Positions 25,340 to 35,343 of a DNA stretch of 64,000 nucleotides are shown one piece after another (position 1 is the first letter of the stretch; the number at the start of each line of letters is the position of its first letter). The notes under the pieces were generated by a model. The model was not told the DNA's origin. It saw only the letters and a program-made list of their open reading frames with translations, and did not search any database. The stretch comes from Arcobacter defluvii (lineage in GTDB: Bacteria > Campylobacterota > Campylobacteria > Campylobacterales > Arcobacteraceae). The DNA is taken from contig NZ_CP053835.1 in assembly GCF_013201725.1 (NCBI RefSeq), positions 806,001 through 870,000 on the forward strand, read 5' to 3'. Position numbers and translations under genes: made by a program.

Positions 25340-27082
25340 ATGAATTATCTAAGAGATAAAAGATTTTTAGGGATTATAGCAACGATTGTTATATCAATTT
25401 TTTCATTTTTTTTGGTTACATTTTTGTTAGCCAAAGGTGTTTTTTTAGAAGCTTTAATCATTATTCTTATTTTTAGAGTGATTGCATCATTTTTATTTTT
25501 TGATGATTATAAATTATCTTGGTCAAAAGCCTCTACAAAAACTGGACTTATGAAAGTTATACTAGCTGTTATAAGTTTTGTTGTTTATATGCCTATCTTG
25601 TATTATTGGTTTAAAATACCTTTTAATCTTATGTTTATTGATTTGATATTTTATACTTTTATAGTAAATATTTTAGTATATGTTTACAAGTATTATCATA
25701 CAGTTGGAAGAAATCAAAAAACAAAAAAACTTGTGATATATGGTGCAGGAAAAGCTGGTTTGCAACTTCAAAGAGAATTTTTAAATAGTGAGTATCATTT
25801 AGTTTGTTTTATTGATGATGATGAAATCTTACATCATAGAAGTATAGATGGTATTTCTATTTATTCTCAAGAAAAATATTATAGTTTATTTCAAGAAGAA
25901 AAATTTGATATGATGGTTATAGCTATGCCATCTGTCTCAAAAGATAGAATAAAAAATATTTATGAAACTATGCAAGGAAACTTTGATAGAATCAAAATCC
26001 TACCAAGTATTCAAAATATCTTGAAAAAAGAAGAGTTTACAAAACAACTAAAAGATATTTCAGTTGAAGATTTACTTGCTCGTCATCCAAAAGATTTGGA
26101 TAAAAAACAAATAGAAAATTTTATAAAAGATAAAGTAGTCCTTATAACTGGTGCAGGTGGAAGTATAGGAAGTGAGATAAGTAGACAATGTAAAGCTTAT
26201 GGAGCAAAACAATTAATACTTTTAGATCATAGTGAGTTTAATCTTTATTCTATTATGGAAGAATTAAAAGATGAAAATGTTATTCCAGTTATGCAAACAG
26301 TTAGAAATTTTGGTTTTATAGAAAATACTTTTGAAAAATATAAACCGCAGATTGTTATTCACGCAGCTGCTTACAAACACGTTCCTTTAGTTGAACACAA
26401 TATTTTAGAAGGTATTTCAAACAATATAATTGGAACTAAAAATTGTATAGATTTATCTATAAAATATGGAGTTGAAAAATTTGTATTAATCTCAACTGAT
26501 AAAGCTGTTCGTCCAACAAATGTAATGGGAACAACAAAAAGAATTTGTGAATTATATGCTCAAAATGTAAATGCAGAAAATACAGAAATAGTAGCAGTTA
26601 GATTTGGTAATGTTTTAGGAAGTAGTGGAAGTGTTATTCCAAAATTCAAATCTCAAATAGAACAAGGTAAAAATATAACTGTTACTCATCCAGATATTAC
26701 AAGGTATTTTATGCTTATTCCTGAAGCTTGTGAACTTGTACTTCAAGCAGCAAGTATTGGAAAAGGTGGAGAAATTTTTATACTTGATATGGGTGAACCT
26801 ATAAAGATAGTTGATTTAGCTAAAAAAATGATAGAACTAAGTGGAAGAAATGAGATAAATATTGAGTTTTGTGGCTTAAGACCTGGTGAAAAACTATATG
26901 AAGAATTATTGATAAATGATAGCGATCAAAAAACAAAGTATGAATCAATCACAGTTGCAAGCCCAACGAATTTTGATATAAATAAACTAAATCAAAAAAT
27001 TGATGATTTACTTGTTTGTGATGATAAAATAGCAAAATTAAAAGAAATTGTTCCAGAATTTAATCATCAGCTTAATAATTAA
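25340..27082 (+). CDS. WbpM/PglF-like UDP-HexNAc 4,6-dehydratase
   Basis: 580 residues. Four membrane helices lie within about residues 10-120, and a CoA-binding-like Rossmann domain begins near 130 (VIYGAGKAGLQL). The SDR dehydratase domain begins near 270 with ITGAGGSIGSEISRQ. The catalytic motif is NVMGTTKR, with Met in place of the Tyr of YxxxK, as in WbpM and PglF. It makes UDP-4-keto-6-deoxy-GlcNAc for the WbpV-like reductase. Last gene of the polysaccharide locus. Confidence 0.92.
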   Translation: MNYLRDKRFLGIIATIVISIFSFFLVTFLLAKGVFLEALIIILIFRVIASFLFFDDYKLSWSKASTKTGLMKVILAVISFVVYMPILYYWFKIPFNLMFIDLIFYTFIVNILVYVYKYYHTVGRNQKTKKLVIYGAGKAGLQLQREFLNSEYHLVCFIDDDEILHHRSIDGISIYSQEKYYSLFQEEKFDMMVIAMPSVSKDRIKNIYETMQGNFDRIKILPSIQNILKKEEFTKQLKDISVEDLLARHPKDLDKKQIENFIKDKVVLITGAGGSIGSEISRQCKAYGAKQLILLDHSEFNLYSIMEELKDENVIPVMQTVRNFGFIENTFEKYKPQIVIHAAAYKHVPLVEHNILEGISNNIIGTKNCIDLSIKYGVEKFVLISTDKAVRPTNVMGTTKRICELYAQNVNAENTEIVAVRFGNVLGSSGSVIPKFKSQIEQGKNITVTHPDITRYFMLIPEACELVLQAASIGKGGEIFILDMGEPIKIVDLAKKMIELSGRNEINIEFCGLRPGEKLYEELLINDSDQKTKYESITVASPTNFDINKLNQKIDDLLVCDDKIAKLKEIVPEFNHQLNN

Positions 27083-27144
27083 TAATATTATCTTAAGAAA
27101 CTATAACTTATAATCTTTTAAATTATTATTTAAAGGATTTAGTT

Positions 27145-27543
27145 ATGAAATCGGCCTTTTCTTTACTAGAATTGATTTTTGCGATAGTTATTTTGGGGAT
27201 TATTGCATCTTTTGCTGTTCCAAAATATATGGATACAAAAGATAGTGCTTTGGTATCAACTATAAAAAGAGATATAAATACAGCTATAAATTCTATTCAA
27301 AGTTATTATTTATTAAATCAAAAGATAGAAAAAATAAGTGATACTATGAATGTAAATGATACAAACTGGACAATTGCTGATTTAAAAATGACTGATAAAA
27401 ATTCTTGTTTAAGTTTAGAAGTAAAAACAGATTCAAATAGTACAAAAACTTTAGAATTAACTATTGATGATACAAAAGATACAACTATTTGTAAAAAGAT
27501 TCAAAATTCAGGTTTAGTAAGTAAAACTTATGAATTGTATTAA
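27145..27543 (+). CDS. Type IV pilin / type II pseudopilin-like protein
   Basis: 132 residues. KSAFSLLELIFAIVILGIIASFAVP is the prepilin N-terminus with Glu at mature position 5. Cleavage would follow Ala and not the usual Gly. The C-terminal part contains two cysteines (about residues 91 and 118) that may form a disulfide. It is a single gene, apart from other pilus genes in the window. Role: minor pilin or pseudopilin in secretion or DNA uptake. Confidence 0.8.
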   Translation: MKSAFSLLELIFAIVILGIIASFAVPKYMDTKDSALVSTIKRDINTAINSIQSYYLLNQKIEKISDTMNVNDTNWTIADLKMTDKNSCLSLEVKTDSNSTKTLELTIDDTKDTTICKKIQNSGLVSKTYELY

Positions 27544-27560
27544 AAGAGTTTTACTCTTTT
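27542..27560. terminator. Bidirectional terminator
   Basis: AAAAGAG and CTCTTTT form a 7-bp stem around TTTTA, with T runs on the exit side of each strand. It separates the pilin gene from the convergent ligase gene. Confidence 0.7.
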
Positions 27561-28354
27561 TTTCTAATTCTTAAAAAAGAGGCAAATTTTGGTTTGTTGT
27601 TTTTTGTAAATCCATAATATTTAAAAGTTATGATTTCACCAATTTTTGGTGGGTTAAGTCTTTCTTTATTTGAAAAACCACCGCCAAGATTGAAAACTAT
27701 ACCGTTTTTTAGTTTTATAACTAAACTTTTAAAGTTTTTCTCTTTATTATAATTATGACCTATTACAACTCCCTCATCATCGAAAAATGTTTTTACTTTT
27801 AAAATATTATTTGTTCTTCCATTTTCATAGTTTAAATATGGATTTTTTAAAATTATTCCTTCTGCTTTTTTATTTACTAATTCTTCTAAATATTTATTTA
27901 AATGTTTTTTATCTTTACAAATTATTTGAGGAATAATTTTTATGAAATTATTTGGATTTTTATTTAACCAAATTTTTATTTTTTCTAATCTTTTATCAAA
28001 ATTTCCTTTTATATTGGGGACTTCAAAGATATTATACGTTATTTGTTGCCAATCTTTTGATGGATTTGTATCAAGAACTATATTTTGAATATTCTCGAAA
28101 TCATCTCTTTTTGTATAAAGTTCCCCATCTAGTTCAAATGGTGGAAAATTTTTTGTAAACCAAATTGGTGCATAGATTTTATTTCCATTTTTACTAAGTA
28201 GTTCTTTACCATTCCAATAAGCTCTAATTCCATCTAATTTTTCACTCATATACCATCCGTTTATTTGATGTTTAGTTTCATCATAAATATTTGCTTTTTG
28301 TAAATCTAGTGCATACATTGAGATATTTAGTAAAAAGATAAGTATAAGTTTCAT
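27551..28354 (-). CDS. Exported ATP-dependent DNA ligase (LigE type)
   Basis: About 267 residues. A signal peptide (LILIFLLNISMYA) precedes the nucleotidyltransferase domain. That domain has the AMP-binding lysine in SEKLDGIRAYW (KxDG), FELDGELY, EGIILKNP and the final LKVKTFF motif. The C-terminal OB fold includes NLGGGFSN. This is the minimal LigE class, found in the periplasm of Gram-negative bacteria and linked to natural transformation. ATG 28354 is preferred over 28366 because GGA stands at the right distance before it. Confidence 0.85.
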   Translation of the reverse strand: MKLILIFLLNISMYALDLQKANIYDETKHQINGWYMSEKLDGIRAYWNGKELLSKNGNKIYAPIWFTKNFPPFELDGELYTKRDDFENIQNIVLDTNPSKDWQQITYNIFEVPNIKGNFDKRLEKIKIWLNKNPNNFIKIIPQIICKDKKHLNKYLEELVNKKAEGIILKNPYLNYENGRTNNILKVKTFFDDEGVVIGHNYNKEKNFKSLVIKLKNGIVFNLGGGFSNKERLNPPKIGEIITFKYYGFTKNNKPKFASFLRIRKKE

Positions 28355-28489
28355 TTTTAAATCCATTAAATAATATAATTTATTATATTTATAATATTCT
28401 TAAATATTTGAAAAACATCATAAAACCATAATAAATATTTAGCTAAAATAATCCACTTTTCAGAAGAAATAGATATAAAAGGACTCAAA

Positions 28490-29047
28490 TTGGGTGAAAA
28501 TAAGATATTAGATGAAAATAGCAAAAAGATATTATTAGATTCAATTAGAAGTGTAAAAGATTTTCCAAAAGCGGGCATTGTATTTAAAGATATTACGACT
28601 TTATTAAATAACAAAGATGCATTTAAACTTTTGATGAATCACTTAGAAGATAGATATAAATCTTATAATTTAGATTATATTGCTGGAATTGATTCAAGAG
28701 GTTTTATATTTGGTTCAGCTTTAGCAGATAGATTAGGTGTTGGTTTTGTTCCTGTTAGAAAAAAGGGAAAATTACCAAACACAACTGTTTGTGAAAAATA
28801 TGAGTTAGAGTATGGTTTTGATGAGGTTGAATTACATCTTGATGCTTTCAATAATCAAAAAAATGTAAATGTTTTATTAATTGATGATATTATTGTAAGT
28901 GGTGGAACTGCATACGCAGCAGCAAATTTAATAAAAAAACTTGATGTAAATTTAGTTGAAATGTGTTTTTTAATGAATATTCATATTTTAAATGGTGCAA
29001 AAAAATTAAGTGAAGTTGCACCTGTATATTCTGTATTAGAAATTTAA
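28490..29047 (+). CDS. apt: Adenine phosphoribosyltransferase
   Basis: Purine salvage: adenine plus PRPP gives AMP. The 185-residue protein has [19 protein letters not shown] and the PRPP-binding loop [14 protein letters not shown] near residues 125-138. The start is TTG with AAAGGAC upstream. It begins 16 bases before trpB, and the two may be co-transcribed. Confidence 0.94.
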   Translation: MGENKILDENSKKILLDSIRSVKDFPKAGIVFKDITTLLNNKDAFKLLMNHLEDRYKSYNLDYIAGIDSRGFIFGSALADRLGVGFVPVRKKGKLPNTTVCEKYELEYGFDEVELHLDAFNNQKNVNVLLIDDIIVSGGTAYAAANLIKKLDVNLVEMCFLMNIHILNGAKKLSEVAPVYSVLEI

Positions 29048-29062
29048 TAAAAAGAGAAATAA

Positions 29063-30271
29063 ATGAGTAATTATATTCCAAAACCTAGTATTTTTGATCC
29101 TGATGATAAAGGACAATTTGGTATTTTTGGAGGTCAATATGTACCTGAAACTTTAATGCCAATTTTAAAAGAATTAGAAGCAACATATAAAAAATATAGA
29201 TTTGATGAAGAGTTTTGGGCAGAAGTAAATGCTTTATTAAAAGATTATGTAGGACGAGAAAATCCACTTTATTTTGCAAAAAATATAAGTGAAGAAATAG
29301 GTGCAAAAGTTTATTTAAAAAGAGAAGATTTAAATCATACGGGCGCTCATAAAGTAAATAATGTTATAGCTCAAGGATTACTTGCTAAAAGAATGGGCAA
29401 AACGAAAGTAATTGCAGAAACAGGAGCTGGGCAACATGGAGTTGCAACTGCTACAATTGCAGCACTTATGGGATTAGAATGTACAGTGTTTATGGGTGCA
29501 AAAGATGTAGAAAGACAAGAATTAAATGTATTTAGAATGAAACTTTTAGGAGCTAAAGTAATAGCAGTTGAAAGTGGAAGTAAAACTTTAAAAGATGCAA
29601 TGAATGATGCTATTAGATATTGGGTTACAAACGCACGTGATACATTTTATATAATTGGAACAGTTGCTGGTCCTCACCCATATCCTATGATGGTGCGAGA
29701 TTTTCAAGCAGTTATAGGTTATGAAGCAAGAAAACAGATTTTAGAAAAGGAGGGAAAACTTCCTGATTATGTTGTTGCATGTATTGGTGGTGGATCAAAT
29801 GCAATAGGTATGTTTTCACATTTTTTAGAAGATAAAGAAGTAAGTTGCGTTGGTATTGAAGCTGGTGGTTTAGGGTTAGATACTGATAAACATGGATGTA
29901 GTTTGGAAAAAGGAAGTCCTGGAGTATTACATGGACAATGTTCATATTTACTTCAAGATGAAGATGGACAAATTTTAGAAGCTCACAGTATAAGTGCAGG
30001 ACTTGATTATCCAGGAATTGGACCTGAACACGCTTTTCACAAAGATAATAAAACAGTAAGTTATGATTCTATAACTGATAAAGAAGCTTTAGATGCTTTT
30101 GTATGGTTGAGTAGAGCAGAGGGAATTATTCCAGCTTTTGAATCATCTCATGCAATTGCATACTTAAAAAAAGCAAAAGAAAAATTAAAAGGAAAAATAG
30201 TTATCATAAGTCTATCTGGACGTGGAGATAAAGATATGATACAAGCAAAAAGTTTGTTAGATTTTAAGTAG
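29063..30271 (+). CDS. trpB: Tryptophan synthase beta chain
   Basis: PLP enzyme joining indole and serine to tryptophan. The 402 residues are TrpB1-like. [11 protein letters not shown] lies near the start, HTGAHKVNN (PLP lysine near residue 98) follows, and [10 protein letters not shown] (phosphate-binding loop) and [10 protein letters not shown] come later. No trpA or other trp genes lie beside it; it is flanked by apt and a DedA gene. Confidence 0.96.
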   Translation: MSNYIPKPSIFDPDDKGQFGIFGGQYVPETLMPILKELEATYKKYRFDEEFWAEVNALLKDYVGRENPLYFAKNISEEIGAKVYLKREDLNHTGAHKVNNVIAQGLLAKRMGKTKVIAETGAGQHGVATATIAALMGLECTVFMGAKDVERQELNVFRMKLLGAKVIAVESGSKTLKDAMNDAIRYWVTNARDTFYIIGTVAGPHPYPMMVRDFQAVIGYEARKQILEKEGKLPDYVVACIGGGSNAIGMFSHFLEDKEVSCVGIEAGGLGLDTDKHGCSLEKGSPGVLHGQCSYLLQDEDGQILEAHSISAGLDYPGIGPEHAFHKDNKTVSYDSITDKEALDAFVWLSRAEGIIPAFESSHAIAYLKKAKEKLKGKIVIISLSGRGDKDMIQAKSLLDFK

Positions 30272-30283
30272 TAGGGATAAAAT

Positions 30284-30985
30284 GTGAAAGAACTTTTTAG
30301 AAAGATCCAGCCTTATTCAGGGAAGATATTAACTATTATTTTAATAGTGTTTTTCTCTTTTCTTATTTACAATTTATATCAAGCTCCTGTTGAAGGAATT
30401 GAAGAAAAGTTTATATACCTACTTAAAAAATATGGTTATATAATTCTTTTTGCCTGGGGAATGCTTGAAGGTGAAGCTGGTCTGATTATGGCTGGATTAT
30501 TGTCTCATACCGGTGATATGAATTTATATATAGCTATTTTTGTAGCTGGACTTGGTGGCTTTGCTGGTGATCAAGTCTATTTTTATATTGGAAGATTTAA
30601 TAAATCTTATGTTCACAAAAAATTTAAAAATCAAAGAAGAAAATTTGCCCTTGCTCATTTATTACTTAAAAAGCATGGTTGGCCTATAATTTTTATACAA
30701 AGATATATGTATGGAATGAGAACAGTTATTCCCATTTCAATTGGTCTTACAAGATATAGTGCTAAAATGTTTGCGTTTATAAATCTAATATCAGCTTGGT
30801 GTTGGGCTGCCCTTACAATAGTACCAGTTTGGTATTTTGGAAATGAAATATTAGTTGTATTAGAGTGGATAAAAGAGCATTGGTATTTAGCTATTCCAAT
30901 TGCTGCAATATTTGGTGGAAGTATTTTATACTATATAAATCAAACTACAAAAAAAGTAGAAAAAAGAGGTCAAAATGAAGATTAA
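30284..30985 (+). CDS. DedA-family membrane protein
   Basis: 233 residues. The family core is AWGMLEGEAGLIMAGLLS near residue 65, then GLGGFAGDQVYFYIGRF, and the C-terminal FIQRYMYGMRTVIPISIG with conserved arginines. DedA proteins are linked to lipid-carrier recycling and membrane homeostasis. GTG start. It overlaps pepA by 11 bases. Confidence 0.88.
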   Translation: MKELFRKIQPYSGKILTIILIVFFSFLIYNLYQAPVEGIEEKFIYLLKKYGYIILFAWGMLEGEAGLIMAGLLSHTGDMNLYIAIFVAGLGGFAGDQVYFYIGRFNKSYVHKKFKNQRRKFALAHLLLKKHGWPIIFIQRYMYGMRTVIPISIGLTRYSAKMFAFINLISAWCWAALTIVPVWYFGNEILVVLEWIKEHWYLAIPIAAIFGGSILYYINQTTKKVEKRGQNED

Positions 30986-32396
30986 TTTAGTAAAAAAAAG
31001 TGAAAAAGTTAGTTCAGAAATTGAAATAATTTTTGTAAAAGAAATTGATAGTATTGATAATGACAAAGAACTTTTAGAAATTCTTGATTTTAAAGCAAAA
31101 GATGAAACTTGTGTTTTATTAGCTGAATCTAAAAAAGTTTATGTAGGATATGAAGAAAATAGTTATGATTGCATTGCAATAGCAGTAGCAACAGCAATTA
31201 AAAAAATCCAAACAACAAAATTTAAAAGTGCTAAAATTGAATTAACACCTGAATTAGAAGAACATTTTAAAGCTTTAGTTGAAGGTGCAGTGTTAGGTGA
31301 ATATAAATTTACTGATTATAAATCAGAAAAAGATGAAAAAATAAAATTAGAGTTAGATATAGTAGTTGAAGAAAAATCATCTAAACTAGAAACAATTTTA
31401 AAAGATTCAAAAATCATTGCAAAAGCTGTAAATAAAGCAAGAAATATGGTAAATACAGCTCCTGCTGATTTTTATCCTGAAATTATGGCTTCTATGGCTG
31501 AAGAAATTGCAAAAGATGTAGAAATAAAATGTGAAATACATGGTGAAAAATATTTAGAAAAACACAATATGATGGCAATGCACAGTGTTGGACGTGCCTC
31601 TATTCATGAATCAAAACTTATTCATCTAACATATAAACCTAAAAATCCTAAGTTTAAAATTGTTTTAGTTGGAAAAGGTTTGACATATGATTCAGGTGGT
31701 TTATCTTTAAAACCAAGTGATTTTATGGTTACAATGAAAGCTGATAAATCAGGTGGTTGTGCAGTTTTATCAACACTTTGGGCAATTGCAAAATTAGAAC
31801 TTCCTTTTGAAGTTCATGGAATAGTTGGTGCGGTTGAAAATATGATAGGTGGAAATGCATATAAACCTGATGACATTTTAACAGCAAGAAATGGGAAAAC
31901 AATAGAAGTAAGAAATACAGATGCAGAAGGAAGATTAGTTCTTGCAGATTGTTTATGTTATGCTCAAGATGAAATAAAAGATATTGATTATATTTTTGAT
32001 TATGCTACATTAACAGGTGCTTGTGTAGTTGGTGTTGGTGAGTATACAACAGGAATTATGGGGAATAATGAAGTATTAAAAAGAAATACAGTTGCAAGTG
32101 CTTTAAAAGCTGGAGAATATGCAACATCGTTAGATTTTAACAGATATTTGAAAAAAACTATTAAATCTGAAATTGCAGATATTTGTAATGTTGCAAATAC
32201 AAGATATGGTGGAGCAATAACTGCTGGAATGTTCTTAGACAATTTTATTTATGATGAAAATAAAAGTAAATGGGTACATTTTGATATAGCAGGTCCTGCA
32301 TATGTAGAAAAAAATTGGGGATATAACTCTATTGGAGCAAGTGGAGCAGGGGTAAGAACTACAATTGGATTTTTACAAGATTTATTAGAAAATTAA
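30975..32396 (+). CDS. pepA: Leucyl aminopeptidase (M17)
   Basis: 473 residues. The C-terminal catalytic domain has KGLTYDSGGLSLKP with metal ligands, MKADKSGG with the catalytic lysine and NTDAEGRL near residue 315, the M17 signature. It removes N-terminal amino acids in the cytoplasm. The start lies inside the end of the DedA gene. A strong terminator follows. Confidence 0.96.
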   Translation: MKINLVKKSEKVSSEIEIIFVKEIDSIDNDKELLEILDFKAKDETCVLLAESKKVYVGYEENSYDCIAIAVATAIKKIQTTKFKSAKIELTPELEEHFKALVEGAVLGEYKFTDYKSEKDEKIKLELDIVVEEKSSKLETILKDSKIIAKAVNKARNMVNTAPADFYPEIMASMAEEIAKDVEIKCEIHGEKYLEKHNMMAMHSVGRASIHESKLIHLTYKPKNPKFKIVLVGKGLTYDSGGLSLKPSDFMVTMKADKSGGCAVLSTLWAIAKLELPFEVHGIVGAVENMIGGNAYKPDDILTARNGKTIEVRNTDAEGRLVLADCLCYAQDEIKDIDYIFDYATLTGACVVGVGEYTTGIMGNNEVLKRNTVASALKAGEYATSLDFNRYLKKTIKSEIADICNVANTRYGGAITAGMFLDNFIYDENKSKWVHFDIAGPAYVEKNWGYNSIGASGAGVRTTIGFLQDLLEN

Positions 32397-32420
32397 AATA
32401 ATGGGGAAAACCCCATTATT
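32397..32420. terminator. Bidirectional terminator between pepA and exbD
   Basis: AATAATGGGG and CCCCATTATT make a perfect 10-bp stem with an AAAA loop, followed by T-rich sequence. The exbD stop codon lies at its right edge. Confidence 0.85.
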
Positions 32421-32805
32421 ATTTTTTAGGTTCAGTAACAAGTGAGATATTAAAAAAATCATTTTTTTGTAATATTTCTAAAATCTCAACTATCTTTTCA
32501 TATTTTACATCTTTGTCAATTCTAAAGATTATATTTTTTTGTTTATTATCTATTAATTCTATCTCTTTTTCTAGCTCTTCTAAAGTTGTCTCTTTACCAA
32601 AAAGTGCAAGCTTTTCACCATCAAGTTCAATAACCAACTCTTTTTCTTTTAATTCTATTTCTTGAGCTGTTGAGCTTGGAAGATTTAAAACTAAAGCAAG
32701 TTCATCTTTTTTGAATACAGAAGATACAATGAAAAATATAAGTAAGATAAAAACAACATCAATAAGTGGCGTAATATCTGGAGTTAATATTTCTCTTTTT
32801 TTCAT
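32419..32805 (-). CDS. exbD: ExbD-type energy-transducing protein
   Basis: 128 residues. A cytoplasmic start (REILTPDITPLIDVVFILLIFFIV) has the single membrane helix with the conserved Asp. A periplasmic domain follows. With ExbB it uses proton motive force to drive TonB. It overlaps exbB by 4 bases and is last of tonB-exbB-exbD. Confidence 0.93.
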   Translation of the reverse strand: MKKREILTPDITPLIDVVFILLIFFIVSSVFKKDELALVLNLPSSTAQEIELKEKELVIELDGEKLALFGKETTLEELEKEIELIDNKQKNIIFRIDKDVKYEKIVEILEILQKNDFFNISLVTEPKK

Positions 32806-33311
32806 ATCTTTTTAAGAACCTCTTTTTGAATTTTTAGTTCAATATCATCTAAAATTCCTACAATATAGTTGTATCCAATATAATGAGGAATCGCTACAAT
32901 TAAACCAGCTATAGTTGTGATTAACGCAACAGAAATTCCATTTGAAAATATAGATGGATCACCTAAACCACTTTTTGTAATAGAATCAAATGAATCTAAA
33001 ACACCAATAACTGTACCTAAAAGACCAAGTAAAGGTGCAACAGATGCGATTATTTTAACAGTATTTAATCCAAATTCTAATTTTCTAATTTTTCTATTGA
33101 TATAATTTTCAATAGAATCTTTTTTAAATTCTTGACTATTTGACTTCGCAAAATTAATGATTTCAGATATCAGAAGTTCTCTTTTATTTCCAGATAACGC
33201 AATAACAACAAGTTTCCAAAACATAATTGTAAAACCTATAATATTTAGAAAAATAAGTATATAAACTATTATTCCACCCCTATCAATATAATTGATTAAA
33301 TCAATTCCCAT
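32802..33311 (-). CDS. exbB: ExbB-type (MotA/TolQ/ExbB) proton channel protein
   Basis: 169 residues with three membrane helices, at about 13-33, 85-110 and 130-150. ASVAPLLGLLGTVIGVLDSF is the family signature. It is short for ExbB but usual for this phylum. It begins three bases after tonB. Confidence 0.93.
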   Translation of the reverse strand: MGIDLINYIDRGGIIVYILIFLNIIGFTIMFWKLVVIALSGNKRELLISEIINFAKSNSQEFKKDSIENYINRKIRKLEFGLNTVKIIASVAPLLGLLGTVIGVLDSFDSITKSGLGDPSIFSNGISVALITTIAGLIVAIPHYIGYNYIVGILDDIELKIQKEVLKKI

Positions 33312-33314
33312 TCA

Positions 33315-34025
33315 TTAGCTCCTTGTGATTTGATAAACAATTGGTACAGTAATTTCCCAAGAGTTTTTATTTAATTTTTCTGGTATTGGTTCAAAATTAC
33401 TAATTTTGGTTAAAATCTCAATTGCTGCTTCATCTAACTTTTCAAAACTTGATTTTTTAACTATTCTTATGTTTTTGATTTGTCCATCTTTTGAAACAAC
33501 AAAACAAACATGAACTTTTCCCATTTGGTTTAATCTTTTAGCAGATTTAGGATAGATTTTATTTTTTTCTATCAACATTCTAATTTTGGCTAAATATTCA
33601 TTTTCCAAAGCATCTTTTAAAGATGGATCAATATCTTTTTTTACACTTTTAATATCAGAAGAACTCTCAAGTGGAATAACTTCTTTTATTTCCTGTTTAA
33701 CTTCTTTTATCTCCTCTATTTTTTTTTCAACCTTTTTTTCAACTTTTTTCTCTTTTTTATGATGTTCTTTTTTCTTCACTTGTTTGATTTTGTTTTTACT
33801 TTCAGTTTTAGGTAAAGGTTTAATTTCAACAGGTTTCTCAATAACTGGTTCTACCACAGGTTCAGGCTTTTTTAATACTACATTTTGTAAATTTATCTTT
33901 GTAACTTGAGCAGGAGGTTCAGCAGGTAATTCCACCTCTTCAGTGACTTTTAAATTTGCAAATAGTAACAAATGTGCTGATATTGTTAGTGTTAATATAA
34001 CTAATAGACTTTTTTTGTTTTCCAT
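33315..34025 (-). CDS. tonB: TonB protein
   Basis: 236 residues. An N-terminal anchor lies at about 7-25. A Pro/Glu/Lys-rich spacer follows (EPVVEPVIEKPVEIKPLP, then a run of KKVEKK-like repeats). The C-terminal TonB domain (IYPKSAKRLNQMGKVHVCF ... GQIKNIRIVKKS) contacts receptor TonB boxes. It is first in a tonB-exbB-exbD operon, an order different from the usual exbB-exbD-tonB. A Fur-like box lies 24 bases upstream. Confidence 0.92.
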   Translation of the reverse strand: MENKKSLLVILTLTISAHLLLFANLKVTEEVELPAEPPAQVTKINLQNVVLKKPEPVVEPVIEKPVEIKPLPKTESKNKIKQVKKKEHHKKEKKVEKKVEKKIEEIKEVKQEIKEVIPLESSSDIKSVKKDIDPSLKDALENEYLAKIRMLIEKNKIYPKSAKRLNQMGKVHVCFVVSKDGQIKNIRIVKKSSFEKLDEAAIEILTKISNFEPIPEKLNKNSWEITVPIVYQITRS

Positions 34026-34048
34026 AAGTGCAATTTTAATACAATATT

Positions 34049-34061
34049 GATAATAATTATC
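34049..34061. promoter_or_regulatory. Fur-box-like site between tonB and tolC-macAB
   Basis: GATAATAATTATC is a perfect dyad around one base. It lies in the 125-base divergent gap and can serve both directions, very near the tonB start. Confidence 0.65.
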
Positions 34062-34085
34062 TTAATTGAAATTAAATATTAAAAA

Positions 34086-34121
34086 GTTGTTAAAAAATCA
34101 TTAAAAGAAAATATATATAAT
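34086..34121 (+). promoter_or_regulatory. tolC-macAB promoter with TTAA direct repeats
   Basis: TTGTTAAAAAATCATTAAAA (34087-34106) contains two TTAAAA units 11 bases apart. TATAAT follows at 34116-34121. A very similar repeat pair stands before the DUF4198-PepSY unit at 59153-59174. No standard -35 is present, so an activator site is possible. Confidence 0.45.
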
Positions 34122-34150
34122 TCAACTGAATAAAAAAGAAGGATTGTCAT

Positions 34151-35338
34151 TTGCGTAAAATAATAGTATGCTCACTATTTTGTAGTTTAGCCTTTGCAAA
34201 TAACCTAGATATTTTGCAAAAAGATAAAAAAGAATCAAGAGAACTCGAAAAGAAATACATTGAATCAAATTATGAGAGTAATAAAAATGATTGGATTTCT
34301 CCTATAAATTTAAATTCAAGTTTAAATAGAAGTCATTCAATATCTAGTGATAATGATAAATTTTCAAAAAGTGTATCCATTGGATTTACACAAAGTATTT
34401 ATGAATCAGGTGGCATAGAATTTACTATTCAGTATGCAAAGGATAAACTAAAGTATGATTTATTATCTTGGGAAAATCAAAATTCTCAACTTCTAGAATC
34501 AATTTACGATACATTGCTTGAAATATCAAAATTAAAATTGCAAATTGAACAAAGTCGTTATAAACTTGAAAATAAAGATATAGAATTAATTATAAAAAAG
34601 ATTCAATATGAAGCAGGAAGAACAGATATTGTAGAGTTAAATAATGCAATTATGGCAAAAAACACTCAATTTAAAGATAACATTTCTTTAGAAAATTCTT
34701 TAAAAGATAAAGAGTATGAGTTATCAAAATATACAGATTTAAAATATGATGAAATAGAAATCTTAGATTTTAAAAATGTTTCGAAAGAGGATTTTATTAA
34801 TTATAATTTAGATTTTTTACAAGAAGATTCAAAAGTTGAAATGTTAAATACAAGTTATAAAAAAACAAAAACAAACTATCTTCCAAAAGTCTCTTTAGGT
34901 GCAACAGGTTCTTATTCTAATATAGATGATTTGATAAAAAATGCAAATGAAGATGAAACTTCTGCCTCAGCATCTCTAACGCTTTTGGTTCCTTTATATG
35001 ATTATAATAAATCAAATAAATTACAAGATTCAAAATTGGAATATTTAAAACAAAGAAGCCAAGTAAATGATTTGAAAAATGAAATTGCATATGAATATGA
35101 ACAGATATTAAATCAAATAGATACATATGAAAAATATAATAAAACTATAGATGATAATATTAAATTATATAATGAATTAATAAGTGCAAATATAAGTTCA
35201 AATGAAGCTGGAATGACTTCTGTATATGATTTAGATATATTAAAAAATACAAAAAAAATAAACGAGTATGATATGTTGATAAATGATATAAATATCAAAT
35301 TAGAATACTCAAAACTATATTTTAAGATTAAAGGCTAA
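34151..35338 (+). CDS. TolC-like outer membrane efflux protein
   Basis: 395 residues. Signal peptide IIVCSLFCSLAFA, then long coiled-coil helices and short beta strands in two repeats, the outer-membrane-efflux family layout (about residues 40-215 and 225-395). It forms the exit duct for the MacA-MacB pump encoded next. TTG start after AAGAAGG. It starts in the divergent region carrying a Fur box, so iron control is likely. Confidence 0.85.
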   Translation: MRKIIVCSLFCSLAFANNLDILQKDKKESRELEKKYIESNYESNKNDWISPINLNSSLNRSHSISSDNDKFSKSVSIGFTQSIYESGGIEFTIQYAKDKLKYDLLSWENQNSQLLESIYDTLLEISKLKLQIEQSRYKLENKDIELIIKKIQYEAGRTDIVELNNAIMAKNTQFKDNISLENSLKDKEYELSKYTDLKYDEIEILDFKNVSKEDFINYNLDFLQEDSKVEMLNTSYKKTKTNYLPKVSLGATGSYSNIDDLIKNANEDETSASASLTLLVPLYDYNKSNKLQDSKLEYLKQRSQVNDLKNEIAYEYEQILNQIDTYEKYNKTIDDNIKLYNELISANISSNEAGMTSVYDLDILKNTKKINEYDMLINDINIKLEYSKLYFKIKG

Positions 35339-35343
35339 AGTAA

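Noticed and set aside
33700-33780. Low-complexity repeat in tonB
   Set aside because: The TTTTTTC-rich run encodes the Lys/Glu/Val spacer of TonB and is normal for that protein.
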